Counted from the first letter of the stretch, positions 18,460 through 28,278 are shown. The stretch is 64,000 nucleotides of DNA from Prochlorococcus sp. AG-418-K17 (GCA_003214055.1 QCMD01000001.1:124001-188000), one strand, 5' to 3'. The notes: a model not told the origin generated them from the sequence alone. A program made the numbers and translations.

Positions 18460-19171
18460 CACTAAAAAGATATTCTTCTAAGTTGTTCCTCCAAATGAAA
18501 AGATTTTCTAAATAAGGGTTGTTTATGTATTCTTGGCTCCCCTCTCCTGAAAGAATTGGTCCTGCAGACTTTGGAAATTTAATCAGGGATAATTGAGCAG
18601 CAATTGAAATATCTGCAATTGATAAACTATCTCCAACTAAATATTTCTTGTTAATCAAGGATTTTGATAAAGCTTCCAGTAATTTTTGGAGTTCTAAATT
18701 ATCTTTAGAAGACAAAACTACATTAGAAATTTTACTAAGATTTTCAAAAGGTAATTTATCAACAATACTTTTAACTGAAGAAGGTATTTCATCTGGAAGT
18801 AATGCAGTTCTTAGCTTTGGATTTTCTATTGCAGATTTTATTAAAGCTTTTCTACAAGTTGTAGCCATTGTAGTATCTGCCCAATCTTCAATTACTTTGC
18901 ACTGTGCAAATAATATTGGATCCTCCGGAAAAAGTGGATTGTTTTCATTTTTTTTATCTATATATTCGCAAATAGTTGAAGAGTCATTAATAACTTGATC
19001 ATTACTATCGACTATTACAGGTACTTGTTTTTGACCTGATAATTTAAAGATTTCAAATTGACCTATTCCAGGTGTTACTTCTTCAACTCGATATTGTAGT
19101 TTTTTTGCATGAAGAGCCATTCTTGTTTTTAAACAAAAAGCACTATGCCTAAATTGATATAATGTAATCAT
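18446..19171 (-). CDS. Glutathione S-transferase family protein
   Basis: A thioredoxin-like N-terminal domain (ITLYQFRHSAFCLKTRMAL with QVPVIVDSNDQVINDSSTI) is followed by an all-helical C-terminal domain with KYLVGDSLSIADISIAAQL. These are the glutathione-binding and N-capping motifs of GSTs. The Ser-x-x-Cys at the active position is seen in Omega/GRX-like GSTs. Substrate is unknown. Normal length at 241 residues. Confidence 0.88.
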   Translation of the reverse strand: MITLYQFRHSAFCLKTRMALHAKKLQYRVEEVTPGIGQFEIFKLSGQKQVPVIVDSNDQVINDSSTICEYIDKKNENNPLFPEDPILFAQCKVIEDWADTTMATTCRKALIKSAIENPKLRTALLPDEIPSSVKSIVDKLPFENLSKISNVVLSSKDNLELQKLLEALSKSLINKKYLVGDSLSIADISIAAQLSLIKFPKSAGPILSGEGSQEYINNPYLENLFIWRNNLEEYLFSANFQ

Positions 19172-19225
19172 GCTGTTTAATGTTTGTTAAAACTTAGCTA
19201 AAAAAGTAATCTATTTGTGGAGCTG

Positions 19226-19435
19226 ATGGGCGAATTTTTCTCTAATGTTGCGAGATATCCAAAGTATTTGATATCTATCATTGTTGGGGGACTTGTAGCT
19301 TTGCTTGAACCTTTATTCAAGAATAGATCAAATCCACTAACAATAGTAGGTTTGATATCTTCTGTCTTAAGTGCTTTCATAACTGTTTATTTTGTCTTGC
19401 AAGCGATGACAAACCCAATAAATTTACAATCATAA
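19226..19435 (+). CDS. DUF751 (Ycf33-like) small membrane protein
   Basis: I prefer the ATG at 19226 (MGEFFSNVARYPKYL) to the GTG at 19217. The family characteristically starts with an F-x-N-V-x-R-Y-P-R/K-Y motif. Two hydrophobic helices follow, making a protein of 69 residues. Function is unknown; it is conserved from cyanobacteria to plastids. Its stop overlaps the rbfA start (TAATG), so the genes are coupled. Confidence 0.8.
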   Translation: MGEFFSNVARYPKYLISIIVGGLVALLEPLFKNRSNPLTIVGLISSVLSAFITVYFVLQAMTNPINLQS

Positions 19436-19827
19436 TGCCAAATAATTACCGTCTTGCAAAAGTTTCTTCTCTTTTGAAAAAAGAAATAACCCTAATTTTG
19501 CAGAATGATTTAGAAAATGATCTTTTTAGAGATCATTTCGTCAATATTTCTAAGATTGATTTATCAGGTGATTTGCAACACTGTAAAATTTATATAACTT
19601 CAACTGCTCAAGAGAAAGTGAGGAAAGAGATTGTTGAAAAATTGAATACTGCTAAAAGCTCAATAAGGCATAGTTTAGGAAAAAGAATTGAGATGAGAAG
19701 AGTTCCAGAGATAATTTTTAAAGATGATGTTGTTCTTGATAAAGGATTATCAGTCTTGAAACTTCTCGATGAATTAAAAAAACAAAATCAAAATCATGAT
19801 GTTGAGGACAAGGATGTCAAAAGTTGA
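19435..19827 (+). CDS. rbfA: Ribosome-binding factor A
   Basis: RbfA helps mature the 30S subunit by acting on 16S rRNA. The KH-like fold is indicated by RLAKVSSLLKKEITLIL, KIYITSTAQEK and the C-terminal KDDVVLDKGLSVLKLLDEL. At 130 residues it has the usual length. It overlaps hemD downstream. Confidence 0.94.
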   Translation: MPNNYRLAKVSSLLKKEITLILQNDLENDLFRDHFVNISKIDLSGDLQHCKIYITSTAQEKVRKEIVEKLNTAKSSIRHSLGKRIEMRRVPEIIFKDDVVLDKGLSVLKLLDELKKQNQNHDVEDKDVKS

Positions 19828-20611
19828 TCTACCCCTTGATCAAAGAAATATAATTATTACTCGATCAAAAGAAGGAATATTGGATATAAAAAAGATATTC
19901 ATAAGCAAGGGCGCTAATGTATTTGATTTACCTGCAATAAGTATTGCTGATCCTGATGATTTGAATCCTCTTGATGAAGCATTAAATCAAATAAATGATT
20001 TTCATTGGATTATTTTTTCCAGTAGTAATGGGATCAAATTTGTGGATAAAAGACTTAAATACTTTAATAGTTCATTAAAAGAATGTTCTAAAAAAACAAA
20101 AATCGCCGTAGTCGGAGAAAAAACCTCAAAAACTCTTGATGATTTAGGGATTAAGGCTGATTTCATACCTCCAGAATTTGTTGCTGAAAGTTTAATTGAT
20201 AATTTCCCAGTATCTGGTTATGGACTTAGAGTTTTTGTACCTAGAGTTCAAACAGGTGGTAGGGATTTAATTGCAGATCAATTTAGAAAGGCTGGTTCTC
20301 GTGTATTTGAGGTTGCTGCATATGAAACTAGATGTCCTGAATCAATTCCGGAAGAAACAATTGATATTATTTCTAATCGAAAAGTTGATGCAATTATTTT
20401 CTCAAGCGGTAAAACCGTTGTAAATACTGCTTTTTTACTAGAAAAAAAACTTGGTAAACAATGGTTAGAATATTTTGATCAAATTAAGTTATTAACTATT
20501 GGACCTCAGACAACAAAAATATGTAACAAGATTTTTGGAAGAGTTGATAGTCAGGCACAAAAATATACTTTTGAAGGACTACTAGATGTAGCAATTAATA
20601 TTTTTAATTAG
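19814..20611 (+). CDS. hemD: Uroporphyrinogen-III synthase
   Basis: HemD closes hydroxymethylbilane to uroporphyrinogen III on the route to haem and chlorophyll. The two-domain HemD fold is supported by IIFSSSNGIKFV, VPRVQTGGRDLIADQF, AAYETR and IIFSSGKTVVNT. I prefer ATG 19814 (MSKVDLPL) over the track's 19796. A GAGG lies six bases upstream of 19814 and the shorter protein removes an odd MMLRTR leader. It overlaps rbfA by 14 bp and converges on the SRPBCC gene. Confidence 0.92.
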   Translation: MSKVDLPLDQRNIIITRSKEGILDIKKIFISKGANVFDLPAISIADPDDLNPLDEALNQINDFHWIIFSSSNGIKFVDKRLKYFNSSLKECSKKTKIAVVGEKTSKTLDDLGIKADFIPPEFVAESLIDNFPVSGYGLRVFVPRVQTGGRDLIADQFRKAGSRVFEVAAYETRCPESIPEETIDIISNRKVDAIIFSSGKTVVNTAFLLEKKLGKQWLEYFDQIKLLTIGPQTTKICNKIFGRVDSQAQKYTFEGLLDVAINIFN

Positions 20612-21074
20612 AAAAATTTTTTGTATAGTTCTTTTCAACTAAATCTTTGAACCTATCAATATTGGTCTGTAATTCGTTTGTAACCATTTTGCCTAAAATA
20701 TTTTCTTCCATAAACCGAGCAATCATTTTTGGTAGTTCATAAGTTATTGCTAAATTTACCGTTGTGATTTGATCAGTTTTACTTTCGAAAACTACTGATC
20801 CCTCAGTTGGTAAACCTCCTATTGATTTCCATTTAAGTTTGCTTTTTTCAACCCTTTCTGTAATTTGAGCTTTCCATTTAAACCTAAAGCCATTTGCAGC
20901 TAAAGTCCATTCTGTTAAATCTGGTAACGTATTAGTTTCTTCGTCAACTGTTTTTACAGATTCAATCCAGCTCATCCAAAGTGACATTGAGTCTAAATCG
21001 CTCCATGTGTCCCATACATTTTCAAGAGGCGCATTAACAACTGTTATTACGTCATGTTTTAGCCAAGTACCCAT
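20604..21074 (-). CDS. SRPBCC/START-like cyclase-dehydrase family protein
   Basis: The protein shows HDVITVVNAPLENVWDTWSDL at its N-terminus, a typical helix-grip (START/polyketide cyclase) entry. A Trp-rich beta sheet (WTLAANGFRFKWKAQI) follows. It begins 3 bp after the stop of crtQ and is likely co-transcribed. This suggests it handles a hydrophobic ligand such as a carotenoid or membrane lipid, which is inference only. No catalytic residue can be named. Confidence 0.83.
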   Translation of the reverse strand: MGTWLKHDVITVVNAPLENVWDTWSDLDSMSLWMSWIESVKTVDEETNTLPDLTEWTLAANGFRFKWKAQITERVEKSKLKWKSIGGLPTEGSVVFESKTDQITTVNLAITYELPKMIARFMEENILGKMVTNELQTNIDRFKDLVEKNYTKNFSN

Positions 21075-21077
21075 GAA

Positions 21078-22532
21078 TTAACTTACTGCAAGATTTTTTG
21101 CTAATTCAGCTTTCTTCTCTAAAATTGCCGCTGCGGCTAAATGACCACTCATTGTAGCTCCCTCCATAGAGTCTATATAATCTTGTTTTGTATAACTACC
21201 AGCCATGAAGAAATTAGATATAGATGTTTTTTGATCGGGTCTGAAAGGTTCCATACCGGGAGCTTCTCTATAGAGTGATTGTGGAATTTGTACCACGTTA
21301 CTCCAAAGCAATTTAAGGTTTTTTGAGGATGGGAATAGACGGCGCACCTCTTTATCAATTTCTTTTGTAATTCTTTCTGTGGATCTTCCCATCCATCTAT
21401 CGCCAGGAGTTAAAACACATTGGAGAAGCGATCCCATATCTTTTTTTCTATAGTCTGCTGGACTTGCTAGTGCTAAATCAGCAAAACAACTGAAAGAGGC
21501 ATCAGCAGAATAAAGTAGGTTATCTAGTCCAATTGGTTCGTTTCCAGTATTATCTTTTTGTAATTCAGTAACCCAACCGTCATATCTTAATTGAATTGTG
21601 GCAACAGCTACAGCTCTAAGTTTTTTTAAACCTTCAAATTCTTTAAATTGATACCATTCTTTTGGAATTATTTTTTTTATTCCAGGAACATCACAGGCAG
21701 CTAGAAATTTATCTGCAAACACTGCCTTAATTCCTTCAGGAGAAGATATTTTTAAATGATTTACTGAATAAGAGGAAGATTCCTTTTCATAAATTATTTC
21801 TTCTACCTTATGGTTAAGATGAATTTTTGCGCCTTTGTTTGTGATGTAGTTGACTATAGGTTGCGTTAACCACTTATGTGGGGAACCTTTTAAAAGATTA
21901 AGTTTTGAAGCTTCTGTTTTTGAAGCAAACATCATGAATATAGTTAGCATGCATCTTGCTGAAATATCTTTACAATTAATAAAACCTAATGCATATGCGA
22001 TAGGATCCCACATTCTTTCTAAACTTTTTTCACTTCCACCATGGTTTAAAAACCATTCTTTAAAACTAATTCTATCTAGATCTCTAATTATTTTCATTGC
22101 GCCTTCATAGTCTATCAATCCTCTAACGATTGGACTTGTCCCTAAAGCTAAGGCATTTCTGAACTTATCTACCCAAGTAAGTTGTTCAGTGGTAAAAAAA
22201 GCTTTTAGTCCGTTAAATGGAGCACCTAAAGGGAATCTGAAGTCTAAAGATTTTAAATTACCACCATTATTGATAAATAGATGAGTATGATCTTTCGGGA
22301 GTAAATTGTCTAGAGCTCCCACTTTTTTCATTAATTTAAAAAGATTTGCATAATTGTAAAAAAATACATGTAAACCCATTTCTATGTGGTTGCCATCCTT
22401 ATCTTCCCAACTTCCTACTTTACCTCCCCAAAATGACCTACTCTCGTAAATTTCTACTTCGTGGCCTTCATCAACTAAATTGACTGCTGCTGTAAGACCA
22501 GCTAATCCAGAACCAACTATTGCAATTTTCAC
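21078..22532 (-). CDS. crtQ: Zeta-carotene desaturase
   Basis: CrtQ is an FAD-dependent enzyme converting zeta-carotene to lycopene. The N-terminal dinucleotide motif [15 protein letters not shown] and the C-terminal [22 protein letters not shown] are typical of plant-type carotene desaturases. [25 protein letters not shown] places it with Zds rather than Pds: it is clearly related to, but distinct from, crtP in this window. At 484 residues it is the usual length. Confidence 0.94.
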   Translation of the reverse strand: MKIAIVGSGLAGLTAAVNLVDEGHEVEIYESRSFWGGKVGSWEDKDGNHIEMGLHVFFYNYANLFKLMKKVGALDNLLPKDHTHLFINNGGNLKSLDFRFPLGAPFNGLKAFFTTEQLTWVDKFRNALALGTSPIVRGLIDYEGAMKIIRDLDRISFKEWFLNHGGSEKSLERMWDPIAYALGFINCKDISARCMLTIFMMFASKTEASKLNLLKGSPHKWLTQPIVNYITNKGAKIHLNHKVEEIIYEKESSSYSVNHLKISSPEGIKAVFADKFLAACDVPGIKKIIPKEWYQFKEFEGLKKLRAVAVATIQLRYDGWVTELQKDNTGNEPIGLDNLLYSADASFSCFADLALASPADYRKKDMGSLLQCVLTPGDRWMGRSTERITKEIDKEVRRLFPSSKNLKLLWSNVVQIPQSLYREAPGMEPFRPDQKTSISNFFMAGSYTKQDYIDSMEGATMSGHLAAAAILEKKAELAKNLAVS

Positions 22533-22631
22533 TTTTTCTTAGAATTATAACAAATCAAGTTTGGATAACGTTTGTTCTATGCATCCAATCGATTAAGTTT
22601 TTATATTATAAATAGTAGAAATCACTTGTTT

Positions 22632-23024
22632 ATGGAAAATGTAGAAATTAAACAGGAAATTAAAAATTCTGACGACGGCAAAGGTATCTTAATTACGAAT
22701 GATGCTATAGAACAAATTTCAAATTTATTGAAGGGCCAAAGTGATAAAAAAGCACTAAGGGTAGGAGTAAGATCTGGCGGTTGTAGTGGGATGAGTTATA
22801 CGATGGATTTTATAGGAACTGATGAAATAAATCCCGCTGATAAAGTTTATGATTATTCATTAAAAACTGATCAAAGCTTTCAAGTAGTTTGTGATCCTAA
22901 AAGTCTTTTATATATTTATGGAATGCAGTTAGATTTTAGTAAGGAATTAATTGGAGGTGGCTTTAATTTTGTAAATCCTAATGCCTCTCAAACTTGCGGT
23001 TGTGGAAGCTCTTTTGCAGTTTAA
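22632..23024 (+). CDS. HesB/IscA/SufA-type iron-sulfur carrier
   Basis: This is an A-type carrier that delivers FeS clusters to target proteins. The three conserved cysteines appear in GGCSGMSY and in the C-terminal TCGCGSSF. I prefer the ATG at 22632 (MENVEIKQ) to the track start at 22572, since the upstream 20 residues are hydrophobic and not family-like. It is divergent from crtQ and followed after 6 bp by the TPR gene. Confidence 0.93.
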   Translation: MENVEIKQEIKNSDDGKGILITNDAIEQISNLLKGQSDKKALRVGVRSGGCSGMSYTMDFIGTDEINPADKVYDYSLKTDQSFQVVCDPKSLLYIYGMQLDFSKELIGGGFNFVNPNASQTCGCGSSFAV

Positions 23025-23030
23025 TAAATA

Positions 23031-23459
23031 ATGAATAATGAAATTAATCCCATCGAAGAGGATTTTAATACAGCTTTATCAAGATATAAAGCAGGGCAAG
23101 ATTTAATTCCAATCGTTCAAGATTTTCAGAAAATTATACAGCAATTTCCAAATCATTTTGCTGCTTGGACTTGTTTATCATGGCTTCAATTACTTTTGAA
23201 AAATAATGAAGAAGCATTGTCAGCTGCCAGACAAGCTGTTCGATTAAATCAGCAAGATCCACAAGCAAGAATGAATTTGTCTTTAGCTCTATTGGCTACC
23301 AATAATAAAGGTGTTAGGGATCATATTGAGTTAATAAAAAAAATGTCTATGATGATGCCAGATTTGAAAAGTGAGTTGAAAGAATCTGTTGAAGATGGAT
23401 TAAGTAGATATCCAGATTGGCCTGAGTTAACCAAAGTAAAAAAATGGTTGGAATTTTAA
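23031..23459 (+). CDS. TPR-repeat protein (142 aa)
   Basis: Two tetratricopeptide-like repeats are visible (FPNHFAAWTCLSWLQLLLKNNEEAL and AVRLNQQDPQARMNLSLALL), giving an alpha-solenoid that binds other proteins. It is soluble. It sits tightly between the IscA/SufA gene and the LpxB-like gene, all on one strand. The partner is unknown. Confidence 0.83.
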   Translation: MNNEINPIEEDFNTALSRYKAGQDLIPIVQDFQKIIQQFPNHFAAWTCLSWLQLLLKNNEEALSAARQAVRLNQQDPQARMNLSLALLATNNKGVRDHIELIKKMSMMMPDLKSELKESVEDGLSRYPDWPELTKVKKWLEF

Positions 23460-23460
23460 A

Positions 23461-24663
23461 TTGTTTAAGATTTTAATTTTAAGTAATGGGCATGGAGAAG
23501 ATCTATCTGGCAGTCTAATAGCCAAACAATTGGTAAAAAGTGGTTATTCTGTTCATGCTTTGCCAATTGTTGGTATGGGAAACCATTACGAAAAAGAAAA
23601 AATTAAGATTATCGGTAAAACTAAAGAATTTAGAACTGGAGGAATTGGCTATAATTCTTTTAAGGGAAGACTTACTGAGATATTAGGAGGAGAAATATTT
23701 TATCTTCTAAAAAGATTATATCTAACTATTAGGATAAGAAAAAAATATGATTATTTTTTTGTAGTTGGAGATATTGTGCCAGTTTTTTTTGCATGGGTTT
23801 GCAAGAAAGAATTTTTTACATATTTAGTTGCTTATTCCAGCCATTATGAAGGGAAGTTGAAATTACCATGGCCATCTAAATTTTTCTTGCTCTCACAAAA
23901 AGCAAAAAAAATATATACGAGAGATTCCCTTACAGCTAATGATTTAACATTGCAATTAAAAAAGAAAGTGTCTTTTTTAGGTAACCCATTTATGGATAAG
24001 TTTTTTCCTAGAAACAAAGAATTAAATAAAGATGAATTTAGTATTGGATTATTTCCAGGAAGTAGATTTCCTGAGATTTTACATAATTTTGTTTTGATTT
24101 TAGAGGTATTAGAGGTATTGTCAGATTTAAAATATTTTCAAAAAATTCAATTTAATTTTGCAATAGTTAATGCTCTATCTTCATCAAAAATAAAGAAGAT
24201 ATTTCAAAAAAGAGGATGGTTAAAAATTAAAAATATAAAAGATAATAATCTCTTGAAATTCCAATATAAATTTTTAGAAGTGAATATATATTGGAATAAT
24301 TTTGATAAAATATTATTGAAAAGTAGATGCTGTATTAGCATGGCAGGAACAGCATCAGAGCAAGCGATTGGATTAGGAAAACCGGTTATTCAGATTGAAG
24401 GTAAAGGTCCACAATTTACAAAAACTTTTGCGGAAGCGCAAAGACGTTTGCTTGGAAAATATGTTTTTTGTGCCATTAATTATAAAGACAAAAATGATCA
24501 AATCAATCAGACAATTAAATTGATTATAAAAATAATATACCTCATACAACTAAATAAGAAGTTTATGATCTCATGTAATGAAAATGCTAAAAAAAGACTC
24601 GGTGAAAACAAAGCTTGTCTTAAAATGGTTGATGATATGAATATTGTTATAAAAAATGACTAA
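23461..24663 (+). CDS. LpxB-like glycosyltransferase (TIGR03492 type)
   Basis: The protein starts with a TTG codon, LILSNGHGEDLSGSLIAKQL, and has a C-terminal sugar-nucleotide segment MAGTASEQAIGLGKPVIQI. It resembles the cyanobacterial lipid-A-disaccharide-synthase-related family. Prochlorococcus lacks classical lipid A, so the acceptor is probably a different lipid. It begins 1 bp after the TPR gene and overlaps the next gene by 8 bp, so all three seem to be in one operon. Confidence 0.85.
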   Translation: MFKILILSNGHGEDLSGSLIAKQLVKSGYSVHALPIVGMGNHYEKEKIKIIGKTKEFRTGGIGYNSFKGRLTEILGGEIFYLLKRLYLTIRIRKKYDYFFVVGDIVPVFFAWVCKKEFFTYLVAYSSHYEGKLKLPWPSKFFLLSQKAKKIYTRDSLTANDLTLQLKKKVSFLGNPFMDKFFPRNKELNKDEFSIGLFPGSRFPEILHNFVLILEVLEVLSDLKYFQKIQFNFAIVNALSSSKIKKIFQKRGWLKIKNIKDNNLLKFQYKFLEVNIYWNNFDKILLKSRCCISMAGTASEQAIGLGKPVIQIEGKGPQFTKTFAEAQRRLLGKYVFCAINYKDKNDQINQTIKLIIKIIYLIQLNKKFMISCNENAKKRLGENKACLKMVDDMNIVIKND

Positions 24664-24925
24664 GGAGAATAATCAAAATAAGTTAAAACAAATTATTGAT
24701 AATTTGTTATTAATCAATTTATTTACAGTCATTTTTTTTGCAATATTTTTTATTTTTGCAATCATCATGCAATTTAATGGGATATTTATTTTTATTAATT
24801 TTATTCAGATAGTTTGGAATCCTCTTGTAGTTCCATTGATAACAATTCTTATTATTGGTGCTTTAGTAAACGGTATTAATTCTTGGTGGAGGCGTAAATT
24901 GCTTTCTCAAGAAGAGGATATTTAA
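24656..24925 (+). CDS. Small two-helix membrane protein (89 aa), unknown
   Basis: Two hydrophobic helices (about residues 18-43 and 50-68) are flanked by polar ends. The start overlaps the end of the LpxB-like gene, with the Shine-Dalgarno-like AAGGAGAATA falling inside the frame, so ATG 24656 is only the likeliest start. It converges with the SulA-like epimerase, overlapping it by about 50 bp, so real expression is likely but the function is unknown. Confidence 0.6.
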   Translation: MTKENNQNKLKQIIDNLLLINLFTVIFFAIFFIFAIIMQFNGIFIFINFIQIVWNPLVVPLITILIIGALVNGINSWWRRKLLSQEEDI

Positions 24926-25802
24926 AATTATAATTTTTGATTTTACTGCTAATTACTTTTTGTCCCTCTAAAACAACTTTTGCTCCATCTCCTAACAATA
25001 TTTTTAAAACCGCACCAGGCACTGGAAGTAAATTAGGTCTATTCAGACATTTACCTAAAGTCTGAGAAAATTCTCTCATTAATACTGGATTTGGTGCAAC
25101 AGCATTAAATACTCCTGAATACTTTTTATCAACTAATGCTTGAATAATTAATGCACATAAATCAGTTCTATGAATCCAACTCATCCATTGCTTACCATCT
25201 CCAATTGGTCCACCTAATCCAACTTTAAATATAGGGAGCATTTTTCCTAATGCTCCTCCGTCTTTCTCTAGAACAATTCCAATTCTAAAAATAACTAACC
25301 TTGAGAAAAATGGTTTTTCAGTGGCGACCGCTTCCCATTTTTTGCAAAGATTAGATAAAAAGTCTTTTCCTCCAGGACTATTTTCAGTGAATTCACTAGA
25401 CAAACTTGTACCGTAATAACCTATAGCTGATCCATTTATAATGACTTTTGGGTTTATTTTTAAATCTTTAAGGGTCTTCATCATAAATTTCGTGGTGTTA
25501 ATACGACTATTTTCTATTTCCTTTTTTTGTTCAGAAGTCCATTTTTTTTCTGCTATAGGTTCTCCCATCAAGTTAATAATTCCATCTGTCTCTCTTAAAA
25601 TATTTAGAAGATTTTCGTTATTCCAGTTTTTTTCTTTTGATAAATCTATTTGAAAAAATTTAAACTTATTGAAATCTAAATTAACCTTTAATTTACTAAT
25701 GGGTTTTCTACTTACAATGTATATTTCGTGATTTTCATTGAGTAGTGTTGGTACTAATTCTTTACCAACAAATCCAGTGCAGCCAAGTAGTAAAAGACGC
25801 AT
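24876..25802 (-). CDS. TIGR01777-family NAD(P)-dependent epimerase (SulA-like)
   Basis: The extended short-chain dehydrogenase fold is shown by LLLGCTGFVGKELVPTLL at the N-terminus and GIINLMGEPIAEKKW and GSAIGYYG in the middle. A C-terminal DUF1731 segment (NAVAPNPVLMREFSQTLGKCL) completes it. Related genes have been labelled cell-division inhibitor SulA in cyanobacteria, although the fold is that of a nucleotide-sugar epimerase. Its substrate is unknown. At 308 residues the length is usual. Confidence 0.9.
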   Translation of the reverse strand: MRLLLLGCTGFVGKELVPTLLNENHEIYIVSRKPISKLKVNLDFNKFKFFQIDLSKEKNWNNENLLNILRETDGIINLMGEPIAEKKWTSEQKKEIENSRINTTKFMMKTLKDLKINPKVIINGSAIGYYGTSLSSEFTENSPGGKDFLSNLCKKWEAVATEKPFFSRLVIFRIGIVLEKDGGALGKMLPIFKVGLGGPIGDGKQWMSWIHRTDLCALIIQALVDKKYSGVFNAVAPNPVLMREFSQTLGKCLNRPNLLPVPGAVLKILLGDGAKVVLEGQKVISSKIKNYNFKYPLLEKAIYASTKN

Positions 25803-25937
25803 ATCTTAAAGATGTTTATCATTTAAGGCTATTAAATTTTTTAGACGTTTGTAATTATTATTCCGGTATAAATTTTTTTCAATAGTTTTCAAACAAGTTT
25901 TTGTATAATGGTTTCAAATAACTTCCTTGAATTTATT

Positions 25938-26174
25938 ATGACAGATTCTATTCCAAAGAAACCTCTCAAGAAAGGAAGCTTAGTTTTTGTCGATAGAGAA
26001 AATTATATAAAAAGTATCGAAGCGCTAGCCAGTGATGATGATCTACCTAACTATATCTTTGAAGGCCCTGGCGAGATTCTTTCAGTCAAAGACGAGTATG
26101 CTCAGGTTCGATGGCGCAGACCTGTTCCAGATGTTTGGTTGAAATTAGATCAACTTAAAGAATATACTCAATAA
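25938..26174 (+). CDS. ndhO: NAD(P)H-quinone oxidoreductase subunit O
   Basis: NdhO is a small peripheral subunit of the cyanobacterial NDH-1 complex involved in cyclic electron flow. The conserved KKGSLVFVDRE and YAQVRWRRPVPDVWLKLDQL are present. The preferred start is ATG 25938 (MTDSIPKKPLKKG), giving 78 residues. The track start at 25908 adds a leader not seen in family members. It is divergent from the epimerase gene. Confidence 0.94.
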   Translation: MTDSIPKKPLKKGSLVFVDRENYIKSIEALASDDDLPNYIFEGPGEILSVKDEYAQVRWRRPVPDVWLKLDQLKEYTQ

Positions 26175-26185
26175 AATTTTTATAT

Positions 26186-26863
26186 CTAAAAGTTTTTATT
26201 TTTTTTCTCTATAGACATCTTTGATTGTATTCTTTTTGCTTCTTTGATCATTTCTTTGCCATCAAATAAGTAATTATCTACGTATCCTTGTGTATATCTA
26301 TCAAATTCTGATAGCGCATCTTTAACTTGTGAAAAACAATGATAGAGATCGAGGCCTAAAGCTGATATAGATTTTGGAACAATTTTTTTGTTATAAATTT
26401 TTTCAACTTTCTCTATTTTCTTTTGTGAAAGAATTATGTAACTGCAAAAATTTTCCATAAGTTGGTCATCATATGGATCCGCAGATAGTTCTTTTATTTC
26501 GTTATTCAAAGGTTTAATTATTTGACTAATTAATCTATTTATCGGACTATAAATTTCTTTAATCCATGTTTCAACTTCTTTGTCCTTAATTGAAGAATTA
26601 TATTTTTTTGAATTAAATTTTTCTTCCCAATTTTCATTTAATGAATCAAATGATGAGCTGGAAAAGGAAAAACTGCTATCGTATTGTTTCTTTTTGATAG
26701 GGTCATTTAGAGTTTCCCAGGCATTTTGTATTGCAAGAAATCGTTCTTTCTTACCGCCTGCATCTGGATGATGCTGCTTAACTAAAGAGCGATATGAAGA
26801 TTTAATTTCACTTTTGGTTGCATTTTTTTTGAGACCTAATTCTTCATATAAATTTTTTTCCAT
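26186..26863 (-). CDS. DnaJ-domain protein
   Basis: The first 65 or so residues are a J domain with the HPD motif in VKQHHPDAGGKKE, which stimulates Hsp70 ATPase. The rest is a helical region without the Gly/Phe linker or zinc fingers of classical DnaJ. This is therefore a type III J protein that probably recruits DnaK to a specific client. It lies 16 bp downstream of cysK on the same strand. Confidence 0.9.
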   Translation of the reverse strand: MEKNLYEELGLKKNATKSEIKSSYRSLVKQHHPDAGGKKERFLAIQNAWETLNDPIKKKQYDSSFSFSSSSFDSLNENWEEKFNSKKYNSSIKDKEVETWIKEIYSPINRLISQIIKPLNNEIKELSADPYDDQLMENFCSYIILSQKKIEKVEKIYNKKIVPKSISALGLDLYHCFSQVKDALSEFDRYTQGYVDNYLFDGKEMIKEAKRIQSKMSIEKKNKNF

Positions 26864-26879
26864 TTTTATAAATTATGCA

Positions 26880-27848
26880 TTAAAGATAACCATCTTTTCT
26901 AGCTTGAATTGAAGTATTAGATTCAAACATTGCTGTTGATAAGTAACGTTCACCAAAACTCGGAAGTATCACAATCAATCTTTTGTTTGAAAGTTCTTTT
27001 CTCTCTCCAATTTTAATTGTTGCGGCTACTGCTGCACCGCTGCTAATGCCTGATAAAAGGCCTTCTAACCTAGCTAATAGACGACCGAAACGAAAAGCTT
27101 CTTCATCATCTATTTTTATAATCTCATCTATTAAATTAGTGTTTAGAACTTTAGGTATAAAACCTGCTCCAATTCCTTGAATGGAATGAGGACCTGACTT
27201 TTCGCCTGATATAACTGCACTTTTTTTGGGTTCAACAGCATAAATTTTGCAAGCAGGATTTACCTTCTTTAGATAACGAGCGCATCCTGTTACTGTCCCT
27301 CCTGTTCCTACTCCAGTAACAAGACCATCTACTTTATTATTAGACTGAGTCCAGATTTCGTGCGCTGTTGTTTTTTCATGTATATCTGGATTAGCAAAAT
27401 TTTCAAATTGATTAAATTGAAAGCTGTCCGAGATACTTGAAGATAATTCATTTGCTAAATCCAAAGCGCCTTTCATTCCCTCTGCCCCAGGAGTTAACTG
27501 CAATTCTGCACCATAAGCTCTTAACATTGATCGTCTCTCAATACTCATAGTGTCTGGCATTGTCAATATCAATCTGTATCCTTTCGCTGCAGCAACCATT
27601 GCTAATGCAATTCCTGTATTTCCACTTGTCGCTTCAATCAAGGTTGTTTTGCCTGGAGAAATTAAACCCTCTTTTTCTGCTGTATCTAACATCGAGAAAG
27701 CTATCCTATCTTTAACAGAGGCTGATGGATTGAAACTTTCAAGTTTAGCTATTATTTCAGGATAAGAATTAAAGTGTCTCCTTATGCGATCCAATTTAAC
27801 TAGAGGCGTATTACCTACCAAAGAAGTAATATTATTTGCTATTTCCAT
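26880..27848 (-). CDS. cysK: Cysteine synthase A (O-acetylserine sulfhydrylase)
   Basis: CysK makes L-cysteine from O-acetylserine and sulfide using pyridoxal phosphate. The PLP lysine is in SASVKDRIAFSML. The ATSGNTGIALAMVAA, VGTGGTVTGCARYLK and ISSGAAVAA segments bind the substrate and the cofactor phosphate. At 322 residues the length is normal. Confidence 0.96.
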   Translation of the reverse strand: MEIANNITSLVGNTPLVKLDRIRRHFNSYPEIIAKLESFNPSASVKDRIAFSMLDTAEKEGLISPGKTTLIEATSGNTGIALAMVAAAKGYRLILTMPDTMSIERRSMLRAYGAELQLTPGAEGMKGALDLANELSSSISDSFQFNQFENFANPDIHEKTTAHEIWTQSNNKVDGLVTGVGTGGTVTGCARYLKKVNPACKIYAVEPKKSAVISGEKSGPHSIQGIGAGFIPKVLNTNLIDEIIKIDDEEAFRFGRLLARLEGLLSGISSGAAVAATIKIGERKELSNKRLIVILPSFGERYLSTAMFESNTSIQARKDGYL

Positions 27849-27982
27849 GAAAAATGATTTATTAAAATTGCAAAGTTAAATCCTTTCAATTAATCATAAA
27901 TGTATTTAAAGATCTTTAATGTGGATTAAAGAAAAATTTTAATTTAAAAATAACTTTCTTAGTGCTAATTGTTTATTTTTAC

Positions 27983-27988
27983 TATAAT
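27983..27988 (+). promoter_or_regulatory. -10 element TATAAT upstream of the 89-aa ORF
   Basis: A perfect TATAAT at 27983-27988 lies about 20 bp before the ATG at 28009. There is no good -35 match at the expected distance, which is common in Prochlorococcus. A short leader is predicted. Confidence 0.45.
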
Positions 27989-28008
27989 TAAGGCTTTAAA
28001 TATTAACC

Positions 28009-28278
28009 ATGTACTCTCTAGAATTAAGTTTAAGGTATTCACCCTTCCCACTTTCAATTCAAAAGAAGGCTTACGAAGAAGTTATAAAAATTTATGATGA
28101 AATTAAGGATGCTATGAACAACAACGAAAATAATCAAAAATTAATTGAATTAAAGTGCGAGAAAGTTCAGGACAAACTCATCGCTGTTCGTGCCCAAGAA
28201 GTTATTTCTGTACAGATTTATGAAAAATCAGCAGTTGCTGGAGGAGCAAAAAGACCAGGTTTTTCTCTAGACATTTAA
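28009..28278 (+). CDS. Conserved hypothetical protein (89 aa)
   Basis: This soluble protein starts MYSLELSLRYSPFPLSIQKK and has mostly helix-forming sequence. The C-terminus (EKSAVAGGAKRPGFSLDI) is rich in Gly and Pro and may be flexible. A TATAAT box lies just upstream and the ABC ATPase begins 4 bp downstream, so the two form a small operon. I do not recognise the family. Confidence 0.72.
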   Translation: MYSLELSLRYSPFPLSIQKKAYEEVIKIYDEIKDAMNNNENNQKLIELKCEKVQDKLIAVRAQEVISVQIYEKSAVAGGAKRPGFSLDI